In this document: piece after piece, positions 50,645 through 60,367 of the stretch
How positions within the stretch are numbered: position 1 is the stretch's first letter
Layout of the letters: every line of letters starts with the position of its first letter
NCBI GenBank assembly: GCA_964655475.1
Contig: CAZZMO010000005.1
Span: 49,654 to 113,653 of the forward strand
DNA: 64,000 nucleotides
Source: VGMA01 sp964655475
GTDB taxonomy: Bacteria; Chlamydiota; Chlamydiia; Chlamydiales; VGMA01
Reading direction: 5' to 3'
Notes under the pieces: model-generated
Told to the model about the DNA's origin: nothing
The model's input: the letters and a program-made list of their open reading frames with translations, nothing else
Database searches by the model: none
Made by a program: the position numbers and the translations under genes

Positions 50645-51661
50645 ATGAAGTATAAAGATCTCACAGCGTTTGATAACCACCTCAAGAAGTCGTTCCCAGA
50701 CCACGTTTCATATGCATTTGGGGCGATTATTCCGAACTTTGAAGAGAGGAGCCATTTTTTTCACTCTTTACTCTCGAAGCTGAACCATTTTTTCCCAGGG
50801 GCAAACGTTTGGCGCTACGATAAAGAGAGGGGAGATATCGGAAAGGTAGCAAATGAGCTCGGCTCTAACTCCCTTTTCGCAGAAACTTCTATCTACATAT
50901 TTGAAACCTTGGATGAGGCAGATCAAGCGTTGATCGATCTCCTTAAATCCCATATCCGATCGGCCCATGCGAGCTGTTTTTTCCTCCTCGGCGCTTCCAA
51001 AAAAGAGAAGATCGATCGCCTATATACTGATCTAAAAAAAGAGCTCATCATCCTAGATCTCTCAGAAGAAAAACCCTGGAATCGCAAAGAAAGGTTGATC
51101 GGAGAGATCAATCTCTATGCAAAAAAGAGGGGAAAGATCTTAGAGCCCCTCTTGATCGAAAGACTCATGACCGTTTGTCAGATGAACCTCGGGATGCTTT
51201 TAAAGACGTTAGAGCAGTGTATCATCTTTGCTGCAGGTCAAGACACGATTGCCCTGCATCATGTGGAGCCCATTTTACCTTCAGATCCTGAAGAGAAGAT
51301 GTGGGATCTTTCTGAAAAGTGTATCTTTGGCAAAGAGCCCATCTATCCAGGGGATGATCTCGATTGGTTTTTATTTTTGGGAAGTGTCCGCTATCAGCTC
51401 CAAACAGGCTTAAAGATCCTTGGCGTCAAAGAAGTTTTGCCTCACGATTTTCCGAAGATTCACAAAAACCGCCTGACCCAATTAGTCAAAAGAGCTCATG
51501 AGCTCGGCCCTCTCTACTTTCAACAAGGAATCGTCTATCTCTTTGAGCTAGAGCTTCGTACCAGAACATCACTCGATCCAAAGAAGGGGTTTGACCTCCT
51601 TCTTTTCTACTTTCAAAAGGAAAAACAGCGTGCTACACCTCTTGCCGAACTTGCTCGATGA
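50645..51661 (+). CDS. holA: DNA polymerase III delta subunit-like protein (CT047-like)
   Basis: I start at the ATG at 50645 (MKYKDLTAF), giving 338 residues, the usual HolA length; a longer frame from 50396 runs into fabI. The layout fits the clamp-loader delta subunit: an N-terminal region with SLFAETSIYIFETLDEADQ, a middle part LLGASKKEKIDRLY, and a C-terminal helical collar domain with a late LGPLYFQQG-VYLFELELRTRTS. Sequence identity to E. coli HolA is low, so part of the call relies on its chlamydial position just before the RsmI-like gene (CT047-CT048 order). The two overlap. Confidence 0.75.
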   Translation: MKYKDLTAFDNHLKKSFPDHVSYAFGAIIPNFEERSHFFHSLLSKLNHFFPGANVWRYDKERGDIGKVANELGSNSLFAETSIYIFETLDEADQALIDLLKSHIRSAHASCFFLLGASKKEKIDRLYTDLKKELIILDLSEEKPWNRKERLIGEINLYAKKRGKILEPLLIERLMTVCQMNLGMLLKTLEQCIIFAAGQDTIALHHVEPILPSDPEEKMWDLSEKCIFGKEPIYPGDDLDWFLFLGSVRYQLQTGLKILGVKEVLPHDFPKIHKNRLTQLVKRAHELGPLYFQQGIVYLFELELRTRTSLDPKKGFDLLLFYFQKEKQRATPLAELAR

Positions 51662-52295
51662 AGAATGTGACCCCAAAAAAGTCCTCCCTCCCTACCTATG
51701 GGAAGTGATGGATAGTCTACAGGGAGTGATTGCAGAAACTCCCAAAGTAGCGAGAGCCTTTTTCAAACACTTCTCGTATAAAAAGCTCTTAGCCCTTCCC
51801 ATGAAAAGCTATAATGAGCACACGACGAAAGAGGAGATGAAGGAGCTGTTGACGAAAGGGGAAGTGTGGGGGTATCTCTCAGATGCAGGGCTCCCTTGCA
51901 TCGCAGACCCAGGTTATCACATCGTTGAAATGGCAAGGGGAATGGGAATCCCTGTCCATGCCCATGTGGGCCCTTCATCAGTTGTTTTAGCACTCATGCT
52001 CTCTGGCTTGAATGCAGCTTCTTTTACTTTCTATGGCTATTTTCCGAGAGAGTTATCTGATATCCATAAATGGATGTCTCCTCACGTCTTAGCCCATGTG
52101 TTTATTGAAACCCCTTATCGAAATGCTCAAACCTTAGAAAAACTTCTGACTCTACTGAAGCCACAAGCAAAACTTTCTATTGCTATTGGACTTACATCTA
52201 GCAGAGAAGAAGTTCATACCTACACCGTTCAAGAGTGGAAAAAAAAGAATATCGATGTCCAAAAACGACCCGCTGTTTACATCATTTCTCCCTAA
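51630..52295 (+). CDS. Tetrapyrrole-methylase-family protein, RsmI/YraL-like (CT048-like)
   Basis: I choose the GTG at 51630 (VLHLLPNLLD), preceded by AAAAGG; the open frame goes back to 51591. The 221-residue protein has the RsmI core: LSDAGLPCIADPGYHIVEMA, then HVGPSSVVLALMLSG and GYFPRE. RsmI 2'-O-methylates C1402 of 16S rRNA. This short form lacks the full N-terminal LxTPIGNLGD motif (it reads LLPNLLDEE), as in the chlamydial copy I recall. It overlaps holA-like by 32 bases and the following gene by 41 bases. Confidence 0.82.
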   Translation: MLHLLPNLLDEECDPKKVLPPYLWEVMDSLQGVIAETPKVARAFFKHFSYKKLLALPMKSYNEHTTKEEMKELLTKGEVWGYLSDAGLPCIADPGYHIVEMARGMGIPVHAHVGPSSVVLALMLSGLNAASFTFYGYFPRELSDIHKWMSPHVLAHVFIETPYRNAQTLEKLLTLLKPQAKLSIAIGLTSSREEVHTYTVQEWKKKNIDVQKRPAVYIISP

Positions 52296-53211
52296 AGATC
52301 ACAAGAAGGTAGAGAAAGCCCGTCAAGCGCCAGCCAACTGGTTTGAAGCAATTTTGCGCCATCCCATCCCTAGAGAAGAGCTAGCGGCTCTAGGACTCGT
52401 GTCCATCTTAACCACAGATGATCCCAGTGTAAAAGGGTTGGAAATGGTACCCCTTGATTCGATAAAGGGGAGAGATCTTTTTCACAAGATGTGCAAGGGA
52501 AGCCTTAGAAAGGAGGGGTATGAGGAGCTTTTAATCCGCCTAGAGAAGAAGAGCCCTCTCGAAAAAGTCATCTTCCGCCTTTCATTTCATGGCCCCTCTT
52601 CGATGAAGGAGTTCAACCAGTTTGTCTTTAGAGGAGCTTTCTATGAAGGGGATGAGGTTATCCATCTCATGCCTTTTGCGCTTCATGAACTTCTGAAGAT
52701 CCAATTTGGAGAAGATATCCAGCCGATCACAACCCTATTTGGTTATTCAACTCGCTTTCAAGATTGGTCAGAGGATCAAAGGCCGATCAGCATCCCTTGT
52801 CAGAGCTTTCCTGTTCCCCATACGATTCATGGAGTCAAGGCTGATCACCCCATTGAAATTTTCTTACACGATACAGCCCACCAGATCCTCGCTGCCCATA
52901 TCCCTAAGTCACATAGACTCTCGTTTCAATCGATGGGAAGAGATCTCTATCAAAGAGGGGAAAAAGAGATCGCCATCTATCTGGTCGATATGCCTTTCAT
53001 CAGCTATCTCGACTTTCAAGCAGAGGAAGCCTTTGAAATAGCAATCAGAGTGGCCATCTACCGCACAGCTTCCCATGCATGGCAAAACCACTTCATCACA
53101 GAGCTTATGGCAGGCACTTTATCAAAAGAACTTCAAGGCCAGATTGACGTAGAGAGGGTTGTTTCTCTTACTGATGTGATAAATGAAGTGCGAGCTCTTG
53201 CGTCCTCATGA
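52255..53211 (+). CDS. Hypothetical 318-residue protein
   Basis: I start at the ATG at 52255 (MSKNDPLFTSF), which overlaps the methylase gene by 41 bases; the longer frame to 52180 lies wholly inside that gene. I do not recognise the family. The protein is soluble, with no signal peptide. Motif-like stretches include FLHDTAHQILAAHIP (near 202-216) and PVPHTIHGVKADHP, giving an unusual number of His residues that could bind metal, but no named motif fits. It is co-transcribed with holA-like and the methylase. Confidence 0.7.
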   Translation: MSKNDPLFTSFLPKDHKKVEKARQAPANWFEAILRHPIPREELAALGLVSILTTDDPSVKGLEMVPLDSIKGRDLFHKMCKGSLRKEGYEELLIRLEKKSPLEKVIFRLSFHGPSSMKEFNQFVFRGAFYEGDEVIHLMPFALHELLKIQFGEDIQPITTLFGYSTRFQDWSEDQRPISIPCQSFPVPHTIHGVKADHPIEIFLHDTAHQILAAHIPKSHRLSFQSMGRDLYQRGEKEIAIYLVDMPFISYLDFQAEEAFEIAIRVAIYRTASHAWQNHFITELMAGTLSKELQGQIDVERVVSLTDVINEVRALASS

Positions 53212-53857
53212 GAATGTTGTCATAGAGATAAAATTTATCCTGATTTTTCGACAAAATGACAAACACACCCCACTCATCTAACCTGTACTTCCTATCTGGA
53301 TGTGTATTCGTAATGTATCTTTCAATCTCAAATTTCATCATATCTGTCAGATGCCCTACTTGGACGTTATGATAGTGAACTAATGTTTTTTTCTTAGGGG
53401 CCGGCTCGCTCGTAGGGGCGACAACCTTCGATGGTTTTTCAGGTTTAAGATTGGTTTTTTTGATAGAAACCAGTTCCTGTATGCGTTCGTCAGGCTGCAG
53501 TATAACAGTCGATTCTAATTTTTCACGAAGCTCTTGATGGCGCCTTTTATCTTCATTATTGACCTGTTTTATTTGCCCCTCTGTCCCCACTCTACGGAGA
53601 GCCTTTTGAAGATGGATGAGCTTGAAGTCTACTAATCTCGTTAGTTGTTCTGGTTGGATCTCTAAAGCATGAATATCGAGAACGGATTGAAAATGTCTAT
53701 TCATAAAAGTGTCTTCAACAATTCGATAGCGATTTTTCTCCTCTACTATGATGATGCGATTGGAAACAGTCTCCTTGCCATACTCTTCAGCAATCATTTC
53801 TAGAAGGAATCTAGTCGCGATCACATGTTGAGCGTCGGTACATCCGAATAAACTCAT
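53168..53857 (-). CDS. Hypothetical 229-residue protein with basic linker
   Basis: I start at the ATG at 53857 (MSLFGCTDAQH); a frame to 53872 adds five residues. I do not recognise the family. An N-terminal alpha/beta segment (about 1-90) is followed by a Lys/Glu/Pro-rich linker (about 110-160) and a C-terminal domain (about 165-228) with VGHLTDMMKFEIERYI and YRLDEWGVFVILSKN. The two-domain layout with a flexible linker suggests protein or nucleic acid binding. It converges with and overlaps the upstream plus-strand gene by 44 bases. Confidence 0.68.
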   Translation of the reverse strand: MSLFGCTDAQHVIATRFLLEMIAEEYGKETVSNRIIIVEEKNRYRIVEDTFMNRHFQSVLDIHALEIQPEQLTRLVDFKLIHLQKALRRVGTEGQIKQVNNEDKRRHQELREKLESTVILQPDERIQELVSIKKTNLKPEKPSKVVAPTSEPAPKKKTLVHYHNVQVGHLTDMMKFEIERYITNTHPDRKYRLDEWGVFVILSKNQDKFYLYDNILMRTQELALHLSHQ

Positions 53858-53926
53858 ATGCCCCCTCCACAAGAATTTGGAATGAGGAGTGTATCAAATA
53901 TTCACTCTTATTTAATAGGAATTTTT

Positions 53927-55015
53927 TTATATGAGTTGCATCGCTACTTCGTCGTAGAAAAGCATCCCTTTCTCAGTCAGAGAGTAGACTTCACCGTTTT
54001 GATGAATCAGCTTTTCTTTAAGTAAGTTTAATAATTTCTCTTCTAAGGATGGGTAAGGGTCTTTGATGCATACCCCCTCTTTGACCCTGATTCCCACCGC
54101 AATGAGCTCATTTTGGGAAGCGGGGTAGGGGAGAGTCTCAGAAAAGCCAACCGGCTCCCTATTTTGAGAGATTGCCTCTTCATATTTAGGGAAATTCGGG
54201 AAGTTTTGAATGCGACTGCCGCCGAGGTAGCTAAACGCGGAGGGGCCAAGCCCCAAAAATTCCCTCCCTTGCCAATAGCCAAGGTTATGCTGTGAGCGAA
54301 ATCCCTTTTTCGAAAAGGCAGAGATCTCATACCGTTCCCACTCTCCTTGATCGAAGAGTCTGATCGCTTCTTGAAGCATGGTTAAGCTTTCTTCATCTGA
54401 GGGGAGCTTCTTCTCTAAGAGCTTTTTCTTCCTGTGAAAGGCCGTGTGGGGCTCAATGGTGAGGTTGTAGAGGGAGAGGTGTGTGATTGGCAGCTTTGAT
54501 GCAATCTCTAGTGAGCGTTTAAAAGGCTCTACCCCTTGCGTCGGGATGTCATACATGAGGTCGATCGTGATATTTTTAAAGCCTACTTCGTAAGCTACTT
54601 CTACCGTTTCCCTTGCACGATCTTTGGAGTGGTTCCTTCCAAGAATTTTTAAGAGGTCATCGTCAAACGACTGGACACCAATGCTAAGACGGTTCACCCC
54701 GAGAGAGTGAAGCGCTCTGAGTTTTTCCTTCGAAAGGTCCTCAGGATTCATCTCTACCGTGATCTCTATCCCTTTTGGAAGAAGGCTTAAAAGCTTTTCA
54801 AAGTAGGGAAGACCTAAGAGAAAAGGGGTGCCACCACCAAAATAGCAGGAAACGAGCTCTCTCCCTTCAAAAAAAGAGGAGCGGATATCCCATTCTTTCA
54901 AGAGGGCCTGAGCCCATCTCTCTTCCATATCCTCTTGGTAGCCCAAAACGAAGAAATGGCAGTAGGGACATTTTTTTCTACAAAAGGGGTAATGTATATA
55001 TAAGCTGCCTTGCAT
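53927..55015 (-). CDS. hemW: Radical SAM haem chaperone HemW (HemN-like)
   Basis: I start at the ATG at 55015 (MQGSLYIHYPFC). The 362-residue protein has the radical SAM cluster Cys12, Cys16, Cys19 (CRKKCPYC), YFGGGTPFLL, NRLSIGVQSFDD and HNLGYWQGREFLGLGPSAFS. The short N-terminus without the extra HemN residues favours HemW, which binds and transfers haem, over coproporphyrinogen dehydrogenase. Chlamydial annotations list it as hemN (CT052). It precedes the CT053-like and sucA genes as in Chlamydia, although here both it and the CT053-like gene are on the minus strand. Confidence 0.9.
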   Translation of the reverse strand: MQGSLYIHYPFCRKKCPYCHFFVLGYQEDMEERWAQALLKEWDIRSSFFEGRELVSCYFGGGTPFLLGLPYFEKLLSLLPKGIEITVEMNPEDLSKEKLRALHSLGVNRLSIGVQSFDDDLLKILGRNHSKDRARETVEVAYEVGFKNITIDLMYDIPTQGVEPFKRSLEIASKLPITHLSLYNLTIEPHTAFHRKKKLLEKKLPSDEESLTMLQEAIRLFDQGEWERYEISAFSKKGFRSQHNLGYWQGREFLGLGPSAFSYLGGSRIQNFPNFPKYEEAISQNREPVGFSETLPYPASQNELIAVGIRVKEGVCIKDPYPSLEEKLLNLLKEKLIHQNGEVYSLTEKGMLFYDEVAMQLI

Positions 55016-55073
55016 GGGAGAGACTATACCACAAGCATAGTTCATGGTGCAAGGCAGGTTCTAAATAGATGGA

Positions 55074-55523
55074 TTACCACTCATCTCGTTCAGGATCAAC
55101 GATGTTCGCGCGGCGCCAACGATTTCTGTCACTATACGGATCATCGTCAGTGTCATACTCTTGAGAGCCCCTCTCTTCTCCACCCTCTTCGATGTCGAAA
55201 AGAGTCGTGTGGTCTGGCTCGTAAGCGGTTGACTCCATGTCAACGCCAATATCGGTCATCTCGTCGCCACCGATGTCTGGCATCGATTGCGGCTCGTAAA
55301 CCTGCTTGGCAGAAGATTTTTTGGGTGCCGAGTACTCTTCCATGTCCCCATTTTCCTTGAGGAACTGGAGTCTTTGCTTCTCCTCTTCGATTTTAGCGTG
55401 GATTGCTTTCATTTCCAATCTGTGCTTTTCGATGTCTTTTTTAGGGACGAGGTCCAGCTTGAGCCAGTTTTCCAAATCCTTTAGTTCGTTTTCTAATTTT
55501 TTTAGTCTTTCACTCTTAATCAT
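55074..55523 (-). CDS. Small coiled-coil acidic protein (CT053-like)
   Basis: I choose the ATG at 55523 because GGAGGG lies eight bases upstream; an ATG at 55538 overlaps that ribosome site. The 149-residue protein has a heptad-patterned N-terminal coiled coil (about 3-55; RLKKLENELKDLENWLK, EKHRLEMKAIHAKIEEEK) and a long acidic, disordered C-terminal half with ADDxxD-like runs and a late RNRWRR. I recall a similar Chlamydia protein next to hemN and sucA (CT053). No function is established. The divergent gap to sucA is about 140 bases. Confidence 0.75.
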   Translation of the reverse strand: MIKSERLKKLENELKDLENWLKLDLVPKKDIEKHRLEMKAIHAKIEEEKQRLQFLKENGDMEEYSAPKKSSAKQVYEPQSMPDIGGDEMTDIGVDMESTAYEPDHTTLFDIEEGGEERGSQEYDTDDDPYSDRNRWRRANIVDPERDEW

Positions 55524-55664
55524 AGAAACACCCTCCATGGGCCTCTTTTACTCGTGTCGTTTTTTTTTTCAAACAAAAATTTCCTGGCATTGTAAAAACG
55601 GAAAGGAAAATCAGCAAGGAAAATAATTCTTTGCTTATGCTATAGCTGAATGAAAGGTGGGCGT

Positions 55665-58205
55665 ATGCTGAATATTAACAACAAAGAATATCTAGAATCT
55701 TTATATCAGGAATATCAGAGAGATCCGTTGTCGATCGACCCCGAATGGAGAGCCTTTTTTCAAGGATTTGAGTTCGCCCCAGGGGGACAAACGGGGTGTA
55801 GCGAAGAGGCTATTATCGATGCTTATCGACGCTATGGTCATCTCGGAGCAAAATTTAACCCGTTGATAGAGAACGTTGAAAGACCGAAAGAGCTCAACAT
55901 CTCATCAAATGATCCCGCTTTAATCTCTAAACTCGAAAAAAAATATTTAGGACCGATCGGAATTGAAGCCTACCATCTCGGCAACCCAGAGCTCGAAGCC
56001 TACATCCATGAAAGGATCATGGCTGATGACCATCATATTGCAACTCCAGAAGAGAAAAAACAATACCTCACCGCCATCGGTCAAGCGACCCTTTTTGAAG
56101 AATACCTCCATAAAAAATTCACGGGGGCAAAGCGTTTTTCCATCGAGGGGGGGGAAGCCGCCCTTCCTTTCCTCATTGAGCTCGTCGAAAAAGCAGGAGA
56201 GCTCGGCACAGAAGAGATCATACTCGGTATGGCACATCGAGGCAGACTCAACGTTTTAACCCACCTACTCGGCAAGCCCTACGAAAAGCTCTTCTATGAA
56301 TTTTCTTCAGGCTACATCCCTGAAGGGGGGCAAGGAGATGTGAAGTACCACAAAGGGGCGATCCGTGAATGGAGGAGCCGTCAGGGGAAAGACATCACCC
56401 TCGCACTCATTTCTAACCCTTCCCATCTCGAGAGCATCGACCCTGTGGTCTTAGGCATGACAAAAGCCCGGCAAGGAAAAGAAAAGGCAGCAATGCCCAT
56501 CCTCATCCATGGTGATGCTGCAGTGTCTGGCCAGGGTGTCGTCTATGAGATGATGCAACTCTATAAGGTAGAGGGTTATGCAGTTGGCGGCGCTATCCAG
56601 CTCATCATCAATAACCAAATTGGCTACACCGCAACTCCTGAGCAGTACAAGTCGACAAGAGCGGCGAGCGACATTGCAAAAACGTTTGGCTTTCCCGTTT
56701 TTCACATCAACGGACATGACATTGAATCAGCGATTTATGTCGCGAGACTTGCTGCAGAGATCCGCCACAAATTCAAAGTGAATGTGATGATCAACCTTTA
56801 CTGCTATCGGAAGTATGGCCATAACGAAGCAGATGAACCGAGATTTACACAGCCGCTCCTTTATCAAAAGCTGAAGTCCTTCCAGACCCCTTATTGCAGC
56901 TACAACAACCAGCTCAAAAGAGAGGGGGTCATCGATGATCCATTCATCGCTGACTTTGAAAAATCCTTCCACGATATCCTCGATGCCGCCTATCAAAAAT
57001 CCCTAGCTATTCAACGCTCTCCAAGATCTATTGTTGCGAAAGATCAGGACTTTGAAACACTTTCTGAATTTCCTGAAGCAAACACCGAGCTTTCCAAAGA
57101 AAAATTATTCGAGCTCCGGGATAAAATTACCCACATCCCATCCACTTTTGATCCCCATCCAAAGCTTGCTAAACTCTACGAGGAGAGACGGGAAAGTTTT
57201 TCAAGTGCCATCGATTGGGGTACAGCAGAATTTCTTGCTTACGCCTCACTTTTAGAAGAAGGATTTGGAGTCCGCCTCTCAGGGCAAGACTCCATCCGAG
57301 GGACCTTTTCCCATCGCCACGCCTATCTCTACAGCCAGGGGAAAGAGGAAAAGTATAGCCCGTTGAAAGCCCTTGGACCCTTTCAGGTATATAACTCGAT
57401 CCTTTCTGAATACGCAGTTCTCGGTTTTGAGTATGGCTATAGTTTGATCGATCCGAAAACCTTTGTCATGTGGGAAGCGCAGTTTGGCGATTTCTCTAAC
57501 GGCGCTCAGATCATCATCGATCAGTTCATCACATCATCGAAGACGAAGTGGAATGAGAGTGCAAGCTTAACCCTCTTTCTCCCTCACGGGATGGAAGGGA
57601 TGGGGCCTGAACACTCCTCATGTAGACCCGAGCGTTTTTTACAGCTCACTGCAGAAAATAACATCCGCGTTTGTTACCCAACAAAACCATCGCAAGTTTT
57701 CCACCTCTTTCGTAGACAGCTTCATGCAAAAGAGAGAGCTCCCCTCATCATCGCATCACCAAAAAGTCTTCTCCGCTTGAAAGAGAGTTTTTCTCCTCTC
57801 GAAGATTTTTCTAAAGAGGGATTCCAAGAGTTTTTAGATGATCCAAGACCATCAGCGAAAAAGGTAATCTTGTGTAGCGGGAAGATCTACTACGAACTCA
57901 AAGCAGCCAGAGGAGATCGAGAAGATATCGCGATTGTTCGAGTCGAGCAGGTCTATCCTTTTCACATAGAAAAGTTGAGAGACATTCTTCAGTCCTACAC
58001 CAAGTTAGAAAAAGTGATCTGGGTTCAAGAAGAGCATAGCAATCAAGGGCTTTGGCACTTCGTAAGACCCTATCTCAAGGAAGTCCTTCGAGAAAAAACA
58101 CCTCTCGAGTATGTTGGAAGGGTAAGAAGAGCCTCTCCAGCAGCAGGCTCTCCCAGCTTGCACAATCGAGAACAAGAGACCATTATCCGTGAGGCGATGA
58201 AATGA
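55665..58205 (+). CDS. sucA: 2-oxoglutarate dehydrogenase E1 component
   Basis: I start at the ATG at 55665 (MLNINNKEYLESLY), five bases after AGGTGG; the upstream ATG at 55650 is also open. The 846-residue enzyme begins with the family's E2-binding-like stretch and has GMAHRGRLNVLTHLLGKP, GDAAVSGQGVVYEMMQL and INNQIGYTATPEQ of the thiamine diphosphate site, then the C-terminal transketolase-like half (GLWHFVRPYL near the end). It decarboxylates 2-oxoglutarate and passes succinyl to SucB. Translation is coupled to sucB by an ATGA overlap. Confidence 0.96.
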   Translation: MLNINNKEYLESLYQEYQRDPLSIDPEWRAFFQGFEFAPGGQTGCSEEAIIDAYRRYGHLGAKFNPLIENVERPKELNISSNDPALISKLEKKYLGPIGIEAYHLGNPELEAYIHERIMADDHHIATPEEKKQYLTAIGQATLFEEYLHKKFTGAKRFSIEGGEAALPFLIELVEKAGELGTEEIILGMAHRGRLNVLTHLLGKPYEKLFYEFSSGYIPEGGQGDVKYHKGAIREWRSRQGKDITLALISNPSHLESIDPVVLGMTKARQGKEKAAMPILIHGDAAVSGQGVVYEMMQLYKVEGYAVGGAIQLIINNQIGYTATPEQYKSTRAASDIAKTFGFPVFHINGHDIESAIYVARLAAEIRHKFKVNVMINLYCYRKYGHNEADEPRFTQPLLYQKLKSFQTPYCSYNNQLKREGVIDDPFIADFEKSFHDILDAAYQKSLAIQRSPRSIVAKDQDFETLSEFPEANTELSKEKLFELRDKITHIPSTFDPHPKLAKLYEERRESFSSAIDWGTAEFLAYASLLEEGFGVRLSGQDSIRGTFSHRHAYLYSQGKEEKYSPLKALGPFQVYNSILSEYAVLGFEYGYSLIDPKTFVMWEAQFGDFSNGAQIIIDQFITSSKTKWNESASLTLFLPHGMEGMGPEHSSCRPERFLQLTAENNIRVCYPTKPSQVFHLFRRQLHAKERAPLIIASPKSLLRLKESFSPLEDFSKEGFQEFLDDPRPSAKKVILCSGKIYYELKAARGDREDIAIVRVEQVYPFHIEKLRDILQSYTKLEKVIWVQEEHSNQGLWHFVRPYLKEVLREKTPLEYVGRVRRASPAAGSPSLHNREQETIIREAMK

Positions 58206-59320
58206 AAAAACCGATCATAACCCCCTCCGCAGGAGAATCAGTCACAGAAGCAGAAGTGCTCAACTTTCTTGTTAAAGAAGGATCTTACGTCAAAGAGGGA
58301 GAAGCCATCTTAGAGCTCGAGACGGATAAAGCGACTGCAGAAGTATACGCTCCGATCAGCGGTATCGTCCATTTCACCGTGACGAAAGGGCAAACAGTCC
58401 ATCCTGGAAGCCCTCTTGGAGATATCGATCCTGAAGGAAAGCCTTCAGAAGTAAAAGCACCTGAACCCAAAGTAGAAGCTCCAGGCCCAAAAGCTCCAAC
58501 ACCCACAACCTTTTGTGAAAAAATCAGAATCCCTGTCGAAGAGGCTGTTCGACGAGAAGAGGTGCGTACAGTAGTACCTCCTTCTGCAGCACCTGCGCCT
58601 CAAATTAAAATCCCTCCCCAAGCAGGAGAGCGGCGTGAAAAGATGTCAAAACTCCGCCGTGTCATCGCACACCGCCTTGTCGAAGCGAAGAATACCACAG
58701 CCATGCTCACGACTTTCAATGAAGTGGACATGACCGCTGTCATGGAGATTCGTAAGAAAGAGAAAGATGCTTTCGAAAAAGCTTTTGGAATCCGTTTAGG
58801 TTTCATGTCCTTCTTTGTCAAAGCGGTCTCACTAGCGCTCAAACAGTTTCCTGCGATTAATGCCTTCATCGATGGAGATGAGTTCATCTACCACGATGGC
58901 GTTCACATGGGGATTGCTGTAGGTACTGAAAGAGGGCTCGTCGTCCCTGTCATCCGGGATGCAGATAAGAAGAGCTTTGCGGAGATTGAGAAAGCGATCT
59001 CCGATTTTGCGAAAAAAGCGAAAGAGGGGAAGATCAAGATGCAAGATCTCGAGGGAGGGACCTTTACCATCTCTAATGGAGGCACTTACGGATCACTCCT
59101 CTCGACGCCCATCCTCAACATCCCTCAAAGTGGAATCCTAGGGATGCATGCTATCAAAGAAAGACCCGTTGCCATCAATGGTCAAATTGTTATCCGCCCG
59201 ATGATGTACTTAGCCCTCAGCTATGATCACCGCGTGGTTGATGGAGAGAGCTCCATTAAGTTCCTCGTTATGATTAAAGACTACCTCGAAAACCCCGAGA
59301 AGTTCTTCATCATGGAGTAA
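58202..59320 (+). CDS. sucB: 2-oxoglutarate dehydrogenase E2 (dihydrolipoamide succinyltransferase), compact form
   Basis: This 372-residue protein has an N-terminal lipoyl domain with the lipoylated Lys43 (ELETDKATAE) and a Pro/Ala linker (about 80-135). Its C-terminal catalytic domain has His343 and Asp347 (DHRVVDG). Between linker and core (about 100-150) I do not see the usual peripheral subunit-binding sequence (SPAVRRL...GTGxxGRI), so E1 or E3 docking may use another surface. E. coli SucB is 405 residues; I recall the Chlamydia protein as similarly short. It is coupled to sucA upstream. Confidence 0.94.
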   Translation: MKKPIITPSAGESVTEAEVLNFLVKEGSYVKEGEAILELETDKATAEVYAPISGIVHFTVTKGQTVHPGSPLGDIDPEGKPSEVKAPEPKVEAPGPKAPTPTTFCEKIRIPVEEAVRREEVRTVVPPSAAPAPQIKIPPQAGERREKMSKLRRVIAHRLVEAKNTTAMLTTFNEVDMTAVMEIRKKEKDAFEKAFGIRLGFMSFFVKAVSLALKQFPAINAFIDGDEFIYHDGVHMGIAVGTERGLVVPVIRDADKKSFAEIEKAISDFAKKAKEGKIKMQDLEGGTFTISNGGTYGSLLSTPILNIPQSGILGMHAIKERPVAINGQIVIRPMMYLALSYDHRVVDGESSIKFLVMIKDYLENPEKFFIME

Positions 59321-59368
59321 CTAGCTCACCTTAAGAAGCTCCCTTATTCTCTTTTTCGCTCTGTTATC

Positions 59369-60367
59369 ATGAATAACATGGCAAAAATAGGGGTTACAGG
59401 AGCGAGTGGGCATATCGGCAATCTACTTTGTAGAGAGCTCCACGCAAAAGGGCATTCCATTCGGATCTTGCTTCATAAGGCTCCCATGCCCAAAGGAAGC
59501 CCACCTGTAGAAATCGTTCAGGGGGATATCCTTCAAAGAAAGAGCGTTAACGAGTTCATCCAAGGACTCGATGTCGTCTACCATTTAGCTTCGAAGATCA
59601 CTATTTATCGGGATCAAGATGACTCTGTCATGAGGACGAATGTGGAGGGAACAGCGAATATCGTCGAAGCCTCATTACAGCATCAGGTTCAAAAGCTCAT
59701 TCATTTCAGCTCTATTCACGCCTATGACCCAAATCCGAGAGGAAAGACCTTAGATGAGAATAGAGGCTTTGTAGGCCCTTCTGCGCCTATTTACGACTAT
59801 TCCAAAGCGCTCAGTGAACAAGTCGTGTTAGAGGGAATCCAAAAAGGGTTAAGAGCTATCATCTTAAGTCCCACAGGAGTTATCGGCCCCTACGATTTTG
59901 AACCCTCTCTCCTCGGGAAAGCATTTTTAAGTTTGTACCGCGGCGAGCTTCCAGGACTCATTCAAGGGGGCTTTGACTGGGTCGATATCAGAGATGTCGT
60001 CCATTCGAGCGTTAGAGTGTTGGATCAAGGAAAAATAGGGGAGAGGTATCTCTTATCAGGTAGATGGATGTCTGGCCGAGCTCTTATGGATTTAGCAGCA
60101 AAGCTTGCAAACCTAAGAGGCCCTTTCTTTACAGCACCTACCTGGCTGGCGAAAGTGTTTCTCCCTGGAATCTATCTCTATGCAAAAATGAGAGGAGAGG
60201 CTCCTCTTTATACAAAAGATTCCATTGATGCTCTCAGCAATAGCAACTATCGAATCAGTAGCTCTAAAGCAGCATCGGTGCTGGGACATCAAGCTCGCCC
60301 TATTGAAGAAACTTTAAGAGACACCCACTCGTGGCTTTCTCAGGAGTTTCCCCATTTATGTTCTTGA
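59369..60367 (+). CDS. Extended SDR of the dihydroflavonol reductase / 3-beta-hydroxysteroid dehydrogenase group
   Basis: This 332-residue protein has GVTGASGHIGNLL for dinucleotide binding, HLASK in place of the usual HxA motif, SSIHAYDP with the catalytic Ser region and the active-site Tyr and Lys in YDYSKALSE. An internal ATG at 59378 (MAKIGVTG) is an alternative start. The group includes reductases of flavonols, sugars and 3-beta-hydroxysteroids, and the sequence alone does not choose. Its last ten bases overlap the start of a steroid 5-alpha-reductase-like gene, which makes a steroid or polyprenoid substrate worth testing. It sits between sucB and lpd. Confidence 0.85.
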   Translation: MNNMAKIGVTGASGHIGNLLCRELHAKGHSIRILLHKAPMPKGSPPVEIVQGDILQRKSVNEFIQGLDVVYHLASKITIYRDQDDSVMRTNVEGTANIVEASLQHQVQKLIHFSSIHAYDPNPRGKTLDENRGFVGPSAPIYDYSKALSEQVVLEGIQKGLRAIILSPTGVIGPYDFEPSLLGKAFLSLYRGELPGLIQGGFDWVDIRDVVHSSVRVLDQGKIGERYLLSGRWMSGRALMDLAAKLANLRGPFFTAPTWLAKVFLPGIYLYAKMRGEAPLYTKDSIDALSNSNYRISSSKAASVLGHQARPIEETLRDTHSWLSQEFPHLCS

